From: a bacterium
GTDB lineage: Bacteria; UBP14; UBA6098; B30-G16
Assembly (NCBI GenBank): GCA_027064665.1
Contig: JAMOPH010000322.1
Coordinates: forward strand, 1 to 8,815
Reading direction: 5' to 3'
Length of the DNA stretch: 8,815 bases
The stretch's first letter is position 1. Each line of letters opens with the position of its first letter. This document shows, one piece after another, positions 1-7,900 of the stretch. Under the pieces are notes generated by a model. The model was given only the letters and a program-made list of their open reading frames with translations. It did no database searches and was not told the DNA's origin. A program made the position numbers and the translations under genes.

Positions 1-786
1 GTCGGCGGGTTTATAACCTTCATCTCGCTGGGCAAAAGCGAACAGACCAGCGAGGTGGGAGAACTTCTGGGGTCCTTCTATTCTTACGAAACTGCGGTCG
101 GCGTGTCCTACGGCGCAAGACTTCTGTCGAACCTCTACGGCGGGCTGAATTTCAAGTTCATCTACAGCGCACTGGCGCCGCAGATATATGTGGGACACGA
201 GAAAAAAAGCGGCACCGGAACATCCTTCGCCGTGGACCTCGGACTTTTATATGACGGACCGATATCCGGGATGTCGTGGGGGGTCAATGTCCAGCATCTG
301 GGACCGAATATTCAATACATTGACGCCGCCCAGGCTGACCCTCTCCCCCGCAATCTCAAGGTTGGGTTCGCATACAGGATAGTCAACACCGACTACCAGA
401 AACTCGTCTTCGCCGCCGATATTGACAAGGAAATCATCAAGTTCAAAAGCCCCGAAAACCCGTGGGCACTGGAATGGCACTATGCGGTCAAACATTTGGG
501 GCTGGAATATTCCTATTATAATTTCTTCCACCTGCGGGGCGGATATATTATAGATTACGACTACTATCCCAAGAGCGAGGCGCTGGATAAGGTCAGCCAG
601 CCCGACTATAAATTTGACCCGGACGATTATATCTCTACCAACTATTTCACCTTCGGCGTCGGAATTCACTACGGCAAATGGATGTTTGATTTCGCATATA
701 TCCCAAAGGTGTCAGACCCGGAGAACAAAGGGCAGGCATTGCCTCTGTCCAACATAAAGCGGCTTTCCATAACCTACGAATTCTAA
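1..786 (+). CDS. PorV/PorQ-family outer-membrane beta-barrel protein (5' end outside window)
   Basis: The reading frame is open from base 1 to a TAA at 784-786, giving 261 residues of the C-terminal part; the true start is upstream. A GTG at 55 is in frame, but coding clearly continues before it (reads VGGFITFISLGKSEQ), so it is not the start. Alternating hydrophobic and polar residues, many Tyr/Gly/Phe, and a final strand ending in a C-terminal Phe (ITYEF) are typical of outer-membrane barrels. The stretch GVNVQHLGPNIQYIDAAQ followed by PLPRNLKVGFAYRI matches the conserved core of the PorV/PorQ family as I know it. In Bacteroidetes, PorV carries T9SS cargo to the cell-surface attachment complex, and PorQ is a related barrel. 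The gene lies 13 bases upstream of a gene for a T9SS-tagged protease, which fits a secretion role. Which paralogue it is, and whether it serves that protease, is inference. Family assignment is fairly secure. Confidence 0.85.
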   Translation, partial: VGGFITFISLGKSEQTSEVGELLGSFYSYETAVGVSYGARLLSNLYGGLNFKFIYSALAPQIYVGHEKKSGTGTSFAVDLGLLYDGPISGMSWGVNVQHLGPNIQYIDAAQADPLPRNLKVGFAYRIVNTDYQKLVFAADIDKEIIKFKSPENPWALEWHYAVKHLGLEYSYYNFFHLRGGYIIDYDYYPKSEALDKVSQPDYKFDPDDYISTNYFTFGVGIHYGKWMFDFAYIPKVSDPENKGQALPLSNIKRLSITYEF

Positions 787-799
787 AAATCGGAGATGT

Positions 800-3700
800 A
801 TGAGAAGGACAATCGCAATCACAGCGGTGATATTACTTGTCGGTGTGGCAACCGCTGAACTTCGTGTATCTGGTTTTTTCCCGGACAGTCTGCATTCGCG
901 GAGAGATATACTTTCGGTGCCGAATCCAGAACCACCGGTAGGGAAAAATTTGGTTCGGGATAAATACACCCGCCTGCCGATTAACACGGTTGAGACCCCC
1001 GAAACCGTGCGGGTCTGCGCGATACGGGTCCAGTTTCAGCCAGACTCAACTCCAACAAGCACCGGCACAGGACAATTTGTCCTCACACCGGACTCAACCC
1101 AGAAATTTGACCCGCCGCCGCACGACAGAAAATACTTTGAGGCGCACCTTGAGGCGCTGGCACGGTATTACCGCTTCGTCTCCCACGGAAAAGTCATAAT
1201 AGAATATACCGTTTTCCCCGAGGAGGACTCGGCGGCATACACCCTGCCGGACTCAATGGGCTATTATGGACCCGAGGGCTGGTTCGGAAGCGATTTGGGA
1301 ACGCGCCTCGCCGGATTTTTCACCGACGCAATCAAATTGGCGGACTCGCTGGACACAATCAACTGGTGCGACTACGATGTGGTCCTCGTGTTCCACGCGG
1401 GAAGCGACTGGCAGGACGATGTGGCAAGTTTCTATCCCGATTACGCCGAGATGTATCCGGATATTTTCATCCCCAGCCCGGACGATTTGCCCACGGCGTT
1501 TGTGGTTATGCCCGAGCCGGTGGTCGCCTGCGTGGACCGGGGAATCGTTATGCCCGAAAGCCCCTCGCAGGACGGGCAGACTGTGGTTCTCAATGGCGTC
1601 CTTGCCCACGAGTTCGGACACGCCCTCGGACTTGTGGACCTCTACTCCACCTATGACTTCTACCCCGGCGTGGGGTATTTCTCGCTGATGGATTCGGGGC
1701 ATAATATCGGCGTGGTCCTTGTGGATGACGAGACCGGCGACACCTTCTATGTCAGCGGGGCACTGCCGGCGTATCCGATGGCGTGGGAACGGGCGTATCT
1801 TGGCTGGGAGCCGATTACAACCCTCACTGAGCCGCAGGATTCCGTGCCGCTTCGGGCGTGCGAACTCCCGCTGGACTCCGCCGCAAACACAATCTATAAA
1901 ATCAACATTGACGAGTTTGAATACTATCTTCTGGAAAACCGCAAAGCGGAACTGTGGTCCCGTGAGGACACCGTGGCGATAAAGCAGGATTCACTCACCG
2001 GCGTGATTCAGGGGATTCAGGTCAACGGCGAATTTGTAGGGGCGTATGATTTCCTTCTTCCGGGAAGCGGAATGCTAATCTGGCACATTGACGAGAGGGT
2101 CGCCTACGGCGACTACGACGGCAACGGAATCAACAACTTTCAGGATAACACCCTGCAGTGGGACTGGACTCATCCGTTCATAAAATTGGTTGAGGCGGAC
2201 GGAATTGACGATATCAGTATGCGCCTTGACGAATACGGTTTCGGCACCGATAAGGACTACTTCAACTGGCCCAACAACACCCACTTCGGTCCCGAGACAG
2301 ACCCGAAATCGCAGAGTTATTCCGGCGGATACACCGGGATAGATATCTCCCACATCTCCAGGGCGGACACGGTAATGTGGTTTGATTTCACCTATGTGGG
2401 ACCGCATTTAGGCTGGAAATACACCACGGGTTTCCCGCTGGATTCAAATCTGGTGCTGGCGGACCTTGACGGCGACGGCGCCGAGGAAATCTTGACCACA
2501 AGTTATGGCTTTCTGTTCATCTGGCACAATGACGGCACCGCCTATGTGGAAAACGCCGACTCGGTGGGGCTGATAATCTACGACGGCGACACCGTCTTTT
2601 TCCCAATTCCCTCGGCGCAGACCTTTGACACCACCACGACATCTCCCGCCGTTGGCGATATTGACGGCGACGGCGCACTGGAAATCGTCCTCGGCGACCA
2701 AAACGGCAATCTGTGGGCGCTGGGGAATTCTCCCGACGGCGACTATCTTCCGATTTTGCCGGGATATCCGATAAATCTTGGCGCACCGATTTCGCGGGCG
2801 CCGGTTCTGGCGGATATCAATGGCGACGGCGCCGAAGAGATAATCGTCGGCACGGATGATGGGAAATTTTTCGTCTATTCCGGCGGCGCACCGCTGTGGA
2901 GTTACGATACCCGCGGGGAGTTCGTCGGGGCGGTCTGCCTGCCCGATGGAAGAATTGTCGCTGTGACACAGCAGGCGCTGGGAAGGATTTTTGTGTTCTC
3001 CCCCACCGGCGAACTTTTGGTGGAAAAGGATTTGCCCTCGGGCGCGCTGAACCCGCCCGCAGTCGCGATAACTCCCACGGAAACACTGATTGTGTTCACC
3101 TCACAGGGCGTGCCGGAAAATTCCGGGGCAACCGTCAGCACCGCTGCCGGCAAGCCGGTTCCCGCAGGCGAACCCGCCGGGGAACTTTTTGTCATAACCG
3201 CTGACGGCGAACTTCTGCCAAATTTCCCGGTGGAACTTTACAACAAAGCCTCTGCGCCGGTTCTTGCGGAGGGGGTCCATCTGTCCGGCGCCCCCGATGA
3301 GGAAATCGCCGACAAAAATTTTGAGATAGTTTTCACCGCCGAGACTCTGCTGTGCTGTTATCACATCAACGGGGCGCCGTGCGAGAACTTTCCGGTGGTG
3401 CTTTATGAGGACACATTCTCCTCTGCACCGATAATTGCCGACTTTGACGGCGATGGCGAGGCGGACATAATTGCAGTGTCGGAAAACTCCCGTCTGTATG
3501 GAATAAACTTCGGCGGCGAGGTTATTGGAAACTACCCACTTGCGGTGGGGAACTGCAATGCCTCACCTGCGGCAATGCTTGAGGGCGATTCGCTGTCCAT
3601 TGTGGTTCCCTCCTTCGACGGTGCCCTGTATGTGTGGAAAGGATTTGGCTGGACATCCCCCGACAATTGGAGACAGTTCGGTCTGTATCCGGGCAACAAC

Positions 3701-4027
3701 CGTGTGTGGGAATACCATCCGCAGAGCCAATCATCAGGGGAACAAACAGGCATAGTTGAATTCTACAACTATCCCAATCCAGTTGCTGAAAACACATATT
3801 TTAGATATACAGTTAGCAAAGCGGGGACCGCGGAGATAAGGATATTTGACGAGACCGGCAATGAAATCGCCTCTCTGTCGGGTGAGGCGCACCCGGGGAT
3901 ACCGAACGAGATATTGTGGACACCGTCCGGGGTTTCCTCGGGGGTATATATGGCGGTGCTCAAACTCAAGTTCGCCGACGGTGGCACCGCCACAAAAAAA
4001 CAGGCGATTGCCGTGCTGAAAAAATAA
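800..4027 (+). CDS. Secreted M6-family zinc metalloprotease with VCBS/FG-GAP repeats and T9SS C-terminal sorting domain
   Basis: Complete 1075-aa protein. Residues 1-19 form a signal peptide (MRRTIAITAVILLVGVATA, cleavage likely after Ala19). The M6 (immune inhibitor A-like) catalytic domain begins near residue 70 (VRVCAIRVQFQ). Its zinc site HEFGHALGLVD places zinc ligands at His270 and His274, catalytic Glu271 and probable third ligand Asp280. A Met-turn-like FSLMDSG follows at Met297. Further M6 hallmarks are YYLLENR (375-381), LPGSGMLIWHID (420-431) and KLVEADG (462-468). Four Asp-rich calcium-loop repeats of VCBS/FG-GAP type sit near residues 555, 620, 672 and 881. A T9SS sorting domain starts at YNYPNPV (989-995) and runs to the C-terminus. 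Expected role: an extracellular or cell-surface protease; the substrate is unknown. The ATG at 800 is chosen because a full signal peptide follows directly and GGAG lies at 792-795, though the 4-base spacing is short. The DUF5683-like gene follows after 12 bases. Confidence 0.93.
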   Translation: MRRTIAITAVILLVGVATAELRVSGFFPDSLHSRRDILSVPNPEPPVGKNLVRDKYTRLPINTVETPETVRVCAIRVQFQPDSTPTSTGTGQFVLTPDSTQKFDPPPHDRKYFEAHLEALARYYRFVSHGKVIIEYTVFPEEDSAAYTLPDSMGYYGPEGWFGSDLGTRLAGFFTDAIKLADSLDTINWCDYDVVLVFHAGSDWQDDVASFYPDYAEMYPDIFIPSPDDLPTAFVVMPEPVVACVDRGIVMPESPSQDGQTVVLNGVLAHEFGHALGLVDLYSTYDFYPGVGYFSLMDSGHNIGVVLVDDETGDTFYVSGALPAYPMAWERAYLGWEPITTLTEPQDSVPLRACELPLDSAANTIYKINIDEFEYYLLENRKAELWSREDTVAIKQDSLTGVIQGIQVNGEFVGAYDFLLPGSGMLIWHIDERVAYGDYDGNGINNFQDNTLQWDWTHPFIKLVEADGIDDISMRLDEYGFGTDKDYFNWPNNTHFGPETDPKSQSYSGGYTGIDISHISRADTVMWFDFTYVGPHLGWKYTTGFPLDSNLVLADLDGDGAEEILTTSYGFLFIWHNDGTAYVENADSVGLIIYDGDTVFFPIPSAQTFDTTTTSPAVGDIDGDGALEIVLGDQNGNLWALGNSPDGDYLPILPGYPINLGAPISRAPVLADINGDGAEEIIVGTDDGKFFVYSGGAPLWSYDTRGEFVGAVCLPDGRIVAVTQQALGRIFVFSPTGELLVEKDLPSGALNPPAVAITPTETLIVFTSQGVPENSGATVSTAAGKPVPAGEPAGELFVITADGELLPNFPVELYNKASAPVLAEGVHLSGAPDEEIADKNFEIVFTAETLLCCYHINGAPCENFPVVLYEDTFSSAPIIADFDGDGEADIIAVSENSRLYGINFGGEVIGNYPLAVGNCNASPAAMLEGDSLSIVVPSFDGALYVWKGFGWTSPDNWRQFGLYPGNNRVWEYHPQSQSSGEQTGIVEFYNYPNPVAENTYFRYTVSKAGTAEIRIFDETGNEIASLSGEAHPGIPNEILWTPSGVSSGVYMAVLKLKFADGGTATKKQAIAVLKK
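2441..3490 (+). repeat. Four VCBS/FG-GAP-type calcium-loop repeats inside the M6 protease gene
   Basis: The translation shows four copies of a D-x-D/N-G-D-G loop: ADLDGDGAEEIL (from A554), GDIDGDGALEIV (from G619), ADINGDGAEEII (from A671) and ADFDGDGEADII (from A880). Each follows a short hydrophobic strand and is followed by a Gly-rich turn and strand. Loops of this type bind calcium in integrin-like propeller blades. Spacing is about 65, 52 and 209 residues, so the third-to-fourth interval probably holds further blades without the canonical loop. The DNA of the first three copies is similar (GGCGACGGCG core), so they may have arisen by duplication. They probably form a beta-propeller behind the protease domain. 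Confidence 0.85.
3758..4024 (+). other. T9SS C-terminal sorting domain of the M6 protease
   Basis: Residues about 987-1075 read FYNYPNPVAENTYFRYTV, then AEIRIFDETGNEI, a Gly/Pro turn with NEILW, SSGVYMAVLKL and finally KKQAIAVLKK. This order (YPNP opening, Ile/Phe-Asp-x-Gly strand, Trp, SGVY strand, Lys-rich end) is the pattern of type IX secretion sorting domains, which direct cargo across the outer membrane and are usually cleaved off. Its first half is AT-richer (about 43% GC by hand count over 3721-3840) than the protease body before it. Confidence 0.88.
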
Positions 4028-4033
4028 AGGAGG
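4026..4033 (+). promoter_or_regulatory. Ribosome binding site of the DUF5683-like gene, overlapping the protease stop codon
   Basis: AAAGGAGG ends 6 bases before the ATG at 4040. Its first two bases are the last two of the upstream TAA (4025-4027). This near-perfect Shine-Dalgarno sequence fixes the start and suggests that ribosomes finishing the protease gene can reinitiate here, consistent with co-transcription. Confidence 0.85.
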
Positions 4034-4039
4034 TATAAA

Positions 4040-4897
4040 ATGAGAAAAGTATTGTTCCTATTGATGGCAGGAGTTATGCTGGCGGGGGCAAAACCCACTG
4101 CGCTTGTGGCGCCGGACCTTACGGTCAAGGAAATTGAGAAAACCGGCGGCAAATCCGGCGGAGAGGAGGCATTGTTCAGCAGCAGCGGTATTCTCTCAAC
4201 CAAAAAGGCTTTTCTGTTTTCGCTGGTGATACCGGGCGCCGGAGAACTCTACGCCAAATCATACACCAAAACGGGGATATTTATCGCTGCAGAGGCGGCA
4301 TTTATTGGGGGATATGCATATTATATGCACCAATACAATGTAAAACGGGACGAATTCAGGCGATACGCCGACGAACACTGGATAGAATCATACTATCGTG
4401 AGTGGTATGACTCATTATGTGCCCTGAAGGATACCAATGAGTTGGGAATTGAGATTCTTCCGGATGAAAGGAATCAGCAATATTACGAGATGATAGGCAA
4501 ATACGACTGGTTTACTCTCGGCTGGGATGATATTATAGCCCGTGATGATTATCAACAAATAGTAGATTCCACCTACGGAATCGCTATTGTTACGCAGACC
4601 AGCGAAGTTCACGATGAAATCACCAAATTTTTAAGTCAATTTAAGTCAGAGCACAGGGAAATTTATATGGAAATGCGAAAAGACGCCAATGACCAGTATA
4701 CAATAGCAAAATACTTTGTGGGTGCGCTGATTTTGAACCATCTGGTATCCGCCTTTGACGCCGCCTTCACCGCCAAACGGCATAATGACAAAATCTATCA
4801 GGGCTTTACGGGAATACAGGAGATAAAAATCCTGCCCTCGGTGACTGTGCGCGACAGCCGACCAACTCCCACGATAACCTGTTCTGTGGTGTGGTAA
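4040..4897 (+). CDS. DUF5683-like membrane protein with long charged insert
   Basis: Complete 285-aa protein. Residues 1-17 look like a signal peptide (cleavage likely after AGA), although an uncleaved N-terminal membrane anchor is also possible. After a polar linker comes the DUF5683-type block: KKAFLFSLVIPGAGELYAKS (55-74) resembles the family pattern of a hydrophobic helix with PGxGxxY, followed by a hydrophobic segment near 78-97. A second conserved block, KYFVGALILNHLVSAFDAAF (224-243), carries the family-like NHxxSAxDA motif. Between them lies a largely charged, Tyr-rich stretch (about 100-222) with DEFRRYADEHWIESYYREWY, predicted mostly helical. The family has no established biochemical function that I can name. 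It is the third gene of a tight cluster with a PorV-family barrel and a T9SS protease, so a cell-envelope role is plausible but inferred. Its GC (about 45%) is lower than that of the protease gene. Family call is good; function unknown. Confidence 0.8.
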   Translation: MRKVLFLLMAGVMLAGAKPTALVAPDLTVKEIEKTGGKSGGEEALFSSSGILSTKKAFLFSLVIPGAGELYAKSYTKTGIFIAAEAAFIGGYAYYMHQYNVKRDEFRRYADEHWIESYYREWYDSLCALKDTNELGIEILPDERNQQYYEMIGKYDWFTLGWDDIIARDDYQQIVDSTYGIAIVTQTSEVHDEITKFLSQFKSEHREIYMEMRKDANDQYTIAKYFVGALILNHLVSAFDAAFTAKRHNDKIYQGFTGIQEIKILPSVTVRDSRPTPTITCSVVW

Positions 4898-4902
4898 AAT
4901 CT

Positions 4903-4933
4903 TTTGCTTCAGAGAAAAAAGTTTATATTTTTG
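4903..4933 (+). promoter_or_regulatory. Candidate Bacteroidetes-type promoter for the large secreted protein gene
   Basis: TTTG at 4903-4906 is followed after 19 bases by TATTTTTG at 4926-4933, which fits the TAnnTTTG form of the Bacteroidetes -7 element with a -33 TTTG. Transcription would start about 4939-4941, leaving a leader of about 22 bases that contains the GGGAGG ribosome site. A sigma70-like reading (TTGCTT with a TATATT or TATTTT -10) is possible on the same bases. The region is AT-rich, so a chance match is a real possibility. Confidence 0.4.
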
Positions 4934-4949
4934 TAATACAACCTTGAAA

Positions 4950-4955
4950 GGGAGG
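4950..4955 (+). promoter_or_regulatory. Ribosome binding site of the large secreted protein
   Basis: GGGAGG ends 6 bases before the ATG at 4962. The spacing is ideal, and the ATG is followed directly by a signal peptide, so the start is well fixed. Confidence 0.85.
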
Positions 4956-4961
4956 TAAAGG

Positions 4962-7900
4962 ATGAAACGGGCGGTAATGTTGGTGATACTTATACTCGCC
5001 TGGGGAGCAGTAATATTCGGGAACACAACGGAGACCTCTATCAGTTTCTCTTTGAGCACAATGCCTGACATAAGGACGAACCCGGAAGGATACGCCCGCT
5101 GGAAGGCGGAATATGCCAGGTCGCTGTCCCGGCGTTCGCTTGCGAGGGCGGAATCCCCTATGGAACTGCGTGTGAACAACGGCTATGTTGAGGCGGTGGT
5201 GGACAACGCAAGCGGCGAATTTGACGAGGGCGGCGACCCCACCGGCAGCGGCGCCTATGTAAAACTCACTTATTCCTACACCACCTGGAGTGGATATTCT
5301 GGCGGAACCGAGTGGGTTATGTATTATGTTGATGGCTACACCGCCAAGACCGATGCAGACCTTCCGGCGCCGGATGCTTGCTATACCTCGGGAGACACCG
5401 TTATAACAATCTGGAACAACTGGCACGGGGTAAGAATAAGGCAGGAGATACTGCCGGTAAGTCTGGGAGCCACACCGGGCGCAAGTGAACAAATCCTTTT
5501 CAGGGCGAAAATGTATTCCGCCGACGGCGCAGAGCACGAGTGCGGTTGCATAGTCTATTACGACACGATGCTTCGCGACCACGACGACGCCCGAATTTCC
5601 ACGGCATTTGGATACACCGGAATTGCACAGATATTTTTTGCAACCGATTCTCTCGGGGTGCCGCCCATATGGCACGCCTATGAGGTCTCTTTCCCGCCGT
5701 CGCCGGGAGACCTTGTGGCGACCGGCATCCTGCGAGGCTGGGAGGCTGAACCCCCCGATGTGTTCTGGTATGGAAGTTGGCCCTCATCGGTGGGCAACGG
5801 CTGGGACGACGCCGACTGGATTGCCGACACCGGCGACTCTTTCGGAGATTCCGCTGCTATGGTCAAATGGTATCCCAGAACTGTATCGGCGGCGGATTCT
5901 GTGGTCTTCGCAACATACTATGGAATCGGCGTGGTTGAGGGAGATTTCGTCTTTGACCACACACCGCCGGAACTCACCGCCAGTTGCGCCGATGTACATC
6001 CTAATCCAATGCCGCTGACCGTCCAAATCTCCAATGGACTTCTGGAAACCGTGAACGATGTTTATGCCTATCTTGACCTCGCCGGAACCGACCTTGAACT
6101 CGTCAGCGGCGACAACCCCGCCCATTTTGATTCCATCGCCGGCTTCGGAGGAACTCAGGTTGTGGAGTGGGATGTTCTGGCTACCCCCGATGCCTACGGC
6201 ACGACCCAGTGCTACACGATAACTGTCGTCTCCACGCCCGACTCAATTCACATCACCGATACTTTCTGCGTTGATATCCCCGAACTGATAACCATAGACG
6301 CCAGCGTCTGGGCGGATGAATACTGGGTTGAGCCCGGCGCCAGCGTGGGACTTCACTCCTCGGTTGACTGGTCAGGCGGCACCGAAGACCTGACCTACCA
6401 CTGGGAACCCGCATCCCTTGTGGATGACCCCTCCTCACCAAACCCGACCGCCACAGTGGACACCACCACAACATTTGTCCTCACCGTCAGCGACACCGGG
6501 GACTGCATCGGTATAGATTCGGTCACGATATTTATGCAGAAACTGGACACCGTGTGGTTTTCCGAGGAAACCGAGTGCGACGGGCAGAATGTGGTGGAAA
6601 TCTGCTACACACTCCGTGGAGAGCCGGGAGAGATTTCCGTTGTCGCCAGCACCGATGGCGGCACAAGTTGGGACGCACCTTTGGTCTCCCTTGAGGACGC
6701 AGACGGGGACATTGGAGAAGCTATATCCGCCGGGACTCACTGCTTCAGCTGGGTTATAAGCGACGATATCGAAAACTTCGAGACGGAAAGTTTAATGGTG
6801 CGGGTTAATTTGCTCTCAATTGCCGACACATTCGTTATCGTGGATTCCATAGATATTTCTCCCAGGTCTGAATATGGACATGGATTAGCTTACGGAGATG
6901 GATATTACTGGATCTACGATTCAAGGAGCGGATATGTATATCGAGCCGCTTGCGTGGATTATCACTCCTGTCCGCCTATTGATTCGTTCTATATTGGCAC
7001 ATATAACTGCGATATTGACTACAACGATGGATACATATACTACTGCACTAACTCCACGGACGCTGATGATGACACCGTGTGGAGAATAAATGTCGAAGAT
7101 GGATCCTTAGAAATGGTATTTATTTCAACGGAGCCTATGAATGTACAGGGAATACAGGTTTTGGGGGATTATGTTTATCTGTCCCTTTGTACTTCTCACG
7201 AGGAATGGGCGCTGGGGCGAGTGGAGATGAGCTCTATACCTACATCAGAAATAGATACGGTTATATACACGGCTGGTGGAGCTTGCTATTCTCAGATGGA
7301 AGGAATGGCTTCGGCAATGGGCTACCTATGGGGATGTAATAACGACGGCATAATCGGACAAATTGATCCATATAGCGCTGAAGAAGCCGAATGTCATCCC
7401 GTGCCAAATATAGGATATGGTGCAGAAGGTCTGTGCTGGGATGGCCATTATATGTGGTATCACAACTCTGGTACAGAAAAAATCTATCAAATTGTGATCT
7501 CTGAAGTTCCACCTGGGGAAGTTATCGCACTCGGTCCGGTGGATACACGACCGCCGGTGGTTTCTCCTGCCTGCCCCACGGATACCGTGCAGTATGGCGA
7601 CACGATTTCCGTCGCCTGGACGGTGGACGATATGTTCCCCAACACCGATGAACCCTGCACGGTGCTTGTGAACTACTGCGTGGGCGAGGACACCTTCATC
7701 ACCGGCGATGCCTTTGACTGGTCACCGGAGCCTGTGGTCTGCGAAAGCGCATATATCGCTGTTGCCGCCCCGGATTCATTCTGCAATTGGGGATATGACA
7801 CCTGCTATTTCGCCATAGTTTCCGCTGGAAGTATGGTGGTGCATTTCCCCGAGACCTCTGCTTACGCCTGCGACACAATCGTGGTTCCCATCACCATCTC

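Noticed and set aside
796..858. Alternative ATG at 796 giving a 20-codon frame ending in TGA
   Set aside because: It sits directly against the GGAG with no spacing and leads to an immediate stop. The ATG at 800 opens the 1075-aa protein with a signal peptide.
4901..4920. Possible terminator hairpin (CTTTT ... AAAAG) after the DUF5683-like gene
   Set aside because: The stem would be only A-T pairs around a long loop, with no GC-rich stem. The same bases fit a promoter better.
4646..5179. Antisense open frame of 177 codons spanning the intergenic gap
   Set aside because: It overlaps two well-supported genes and their regulatory gap, and its translation shows no family features.
4923..5675. 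Long antisense open frame (250 codons) opposite the start of the large secreted protein
   Set aside because: The + strand frame has a ribosome site, signal peptide and coherent domains. The antisense translation shows no recognisable domain and would overlap fully.
5608..6018. 136-codon + strand frame inside the large protein gene
   Set aside because: It is an out-of-frame shadow with Arg/Pro/Ser-rich composition, no ribosome site and no domain signal.
7079..7339. 86-codon + strand frame in the low-GC module, considered as a sign of a frameshift
   Set aside because: The main frame is continuous through this part and retains the propeller repeat pattern, so no frameshift is needed.
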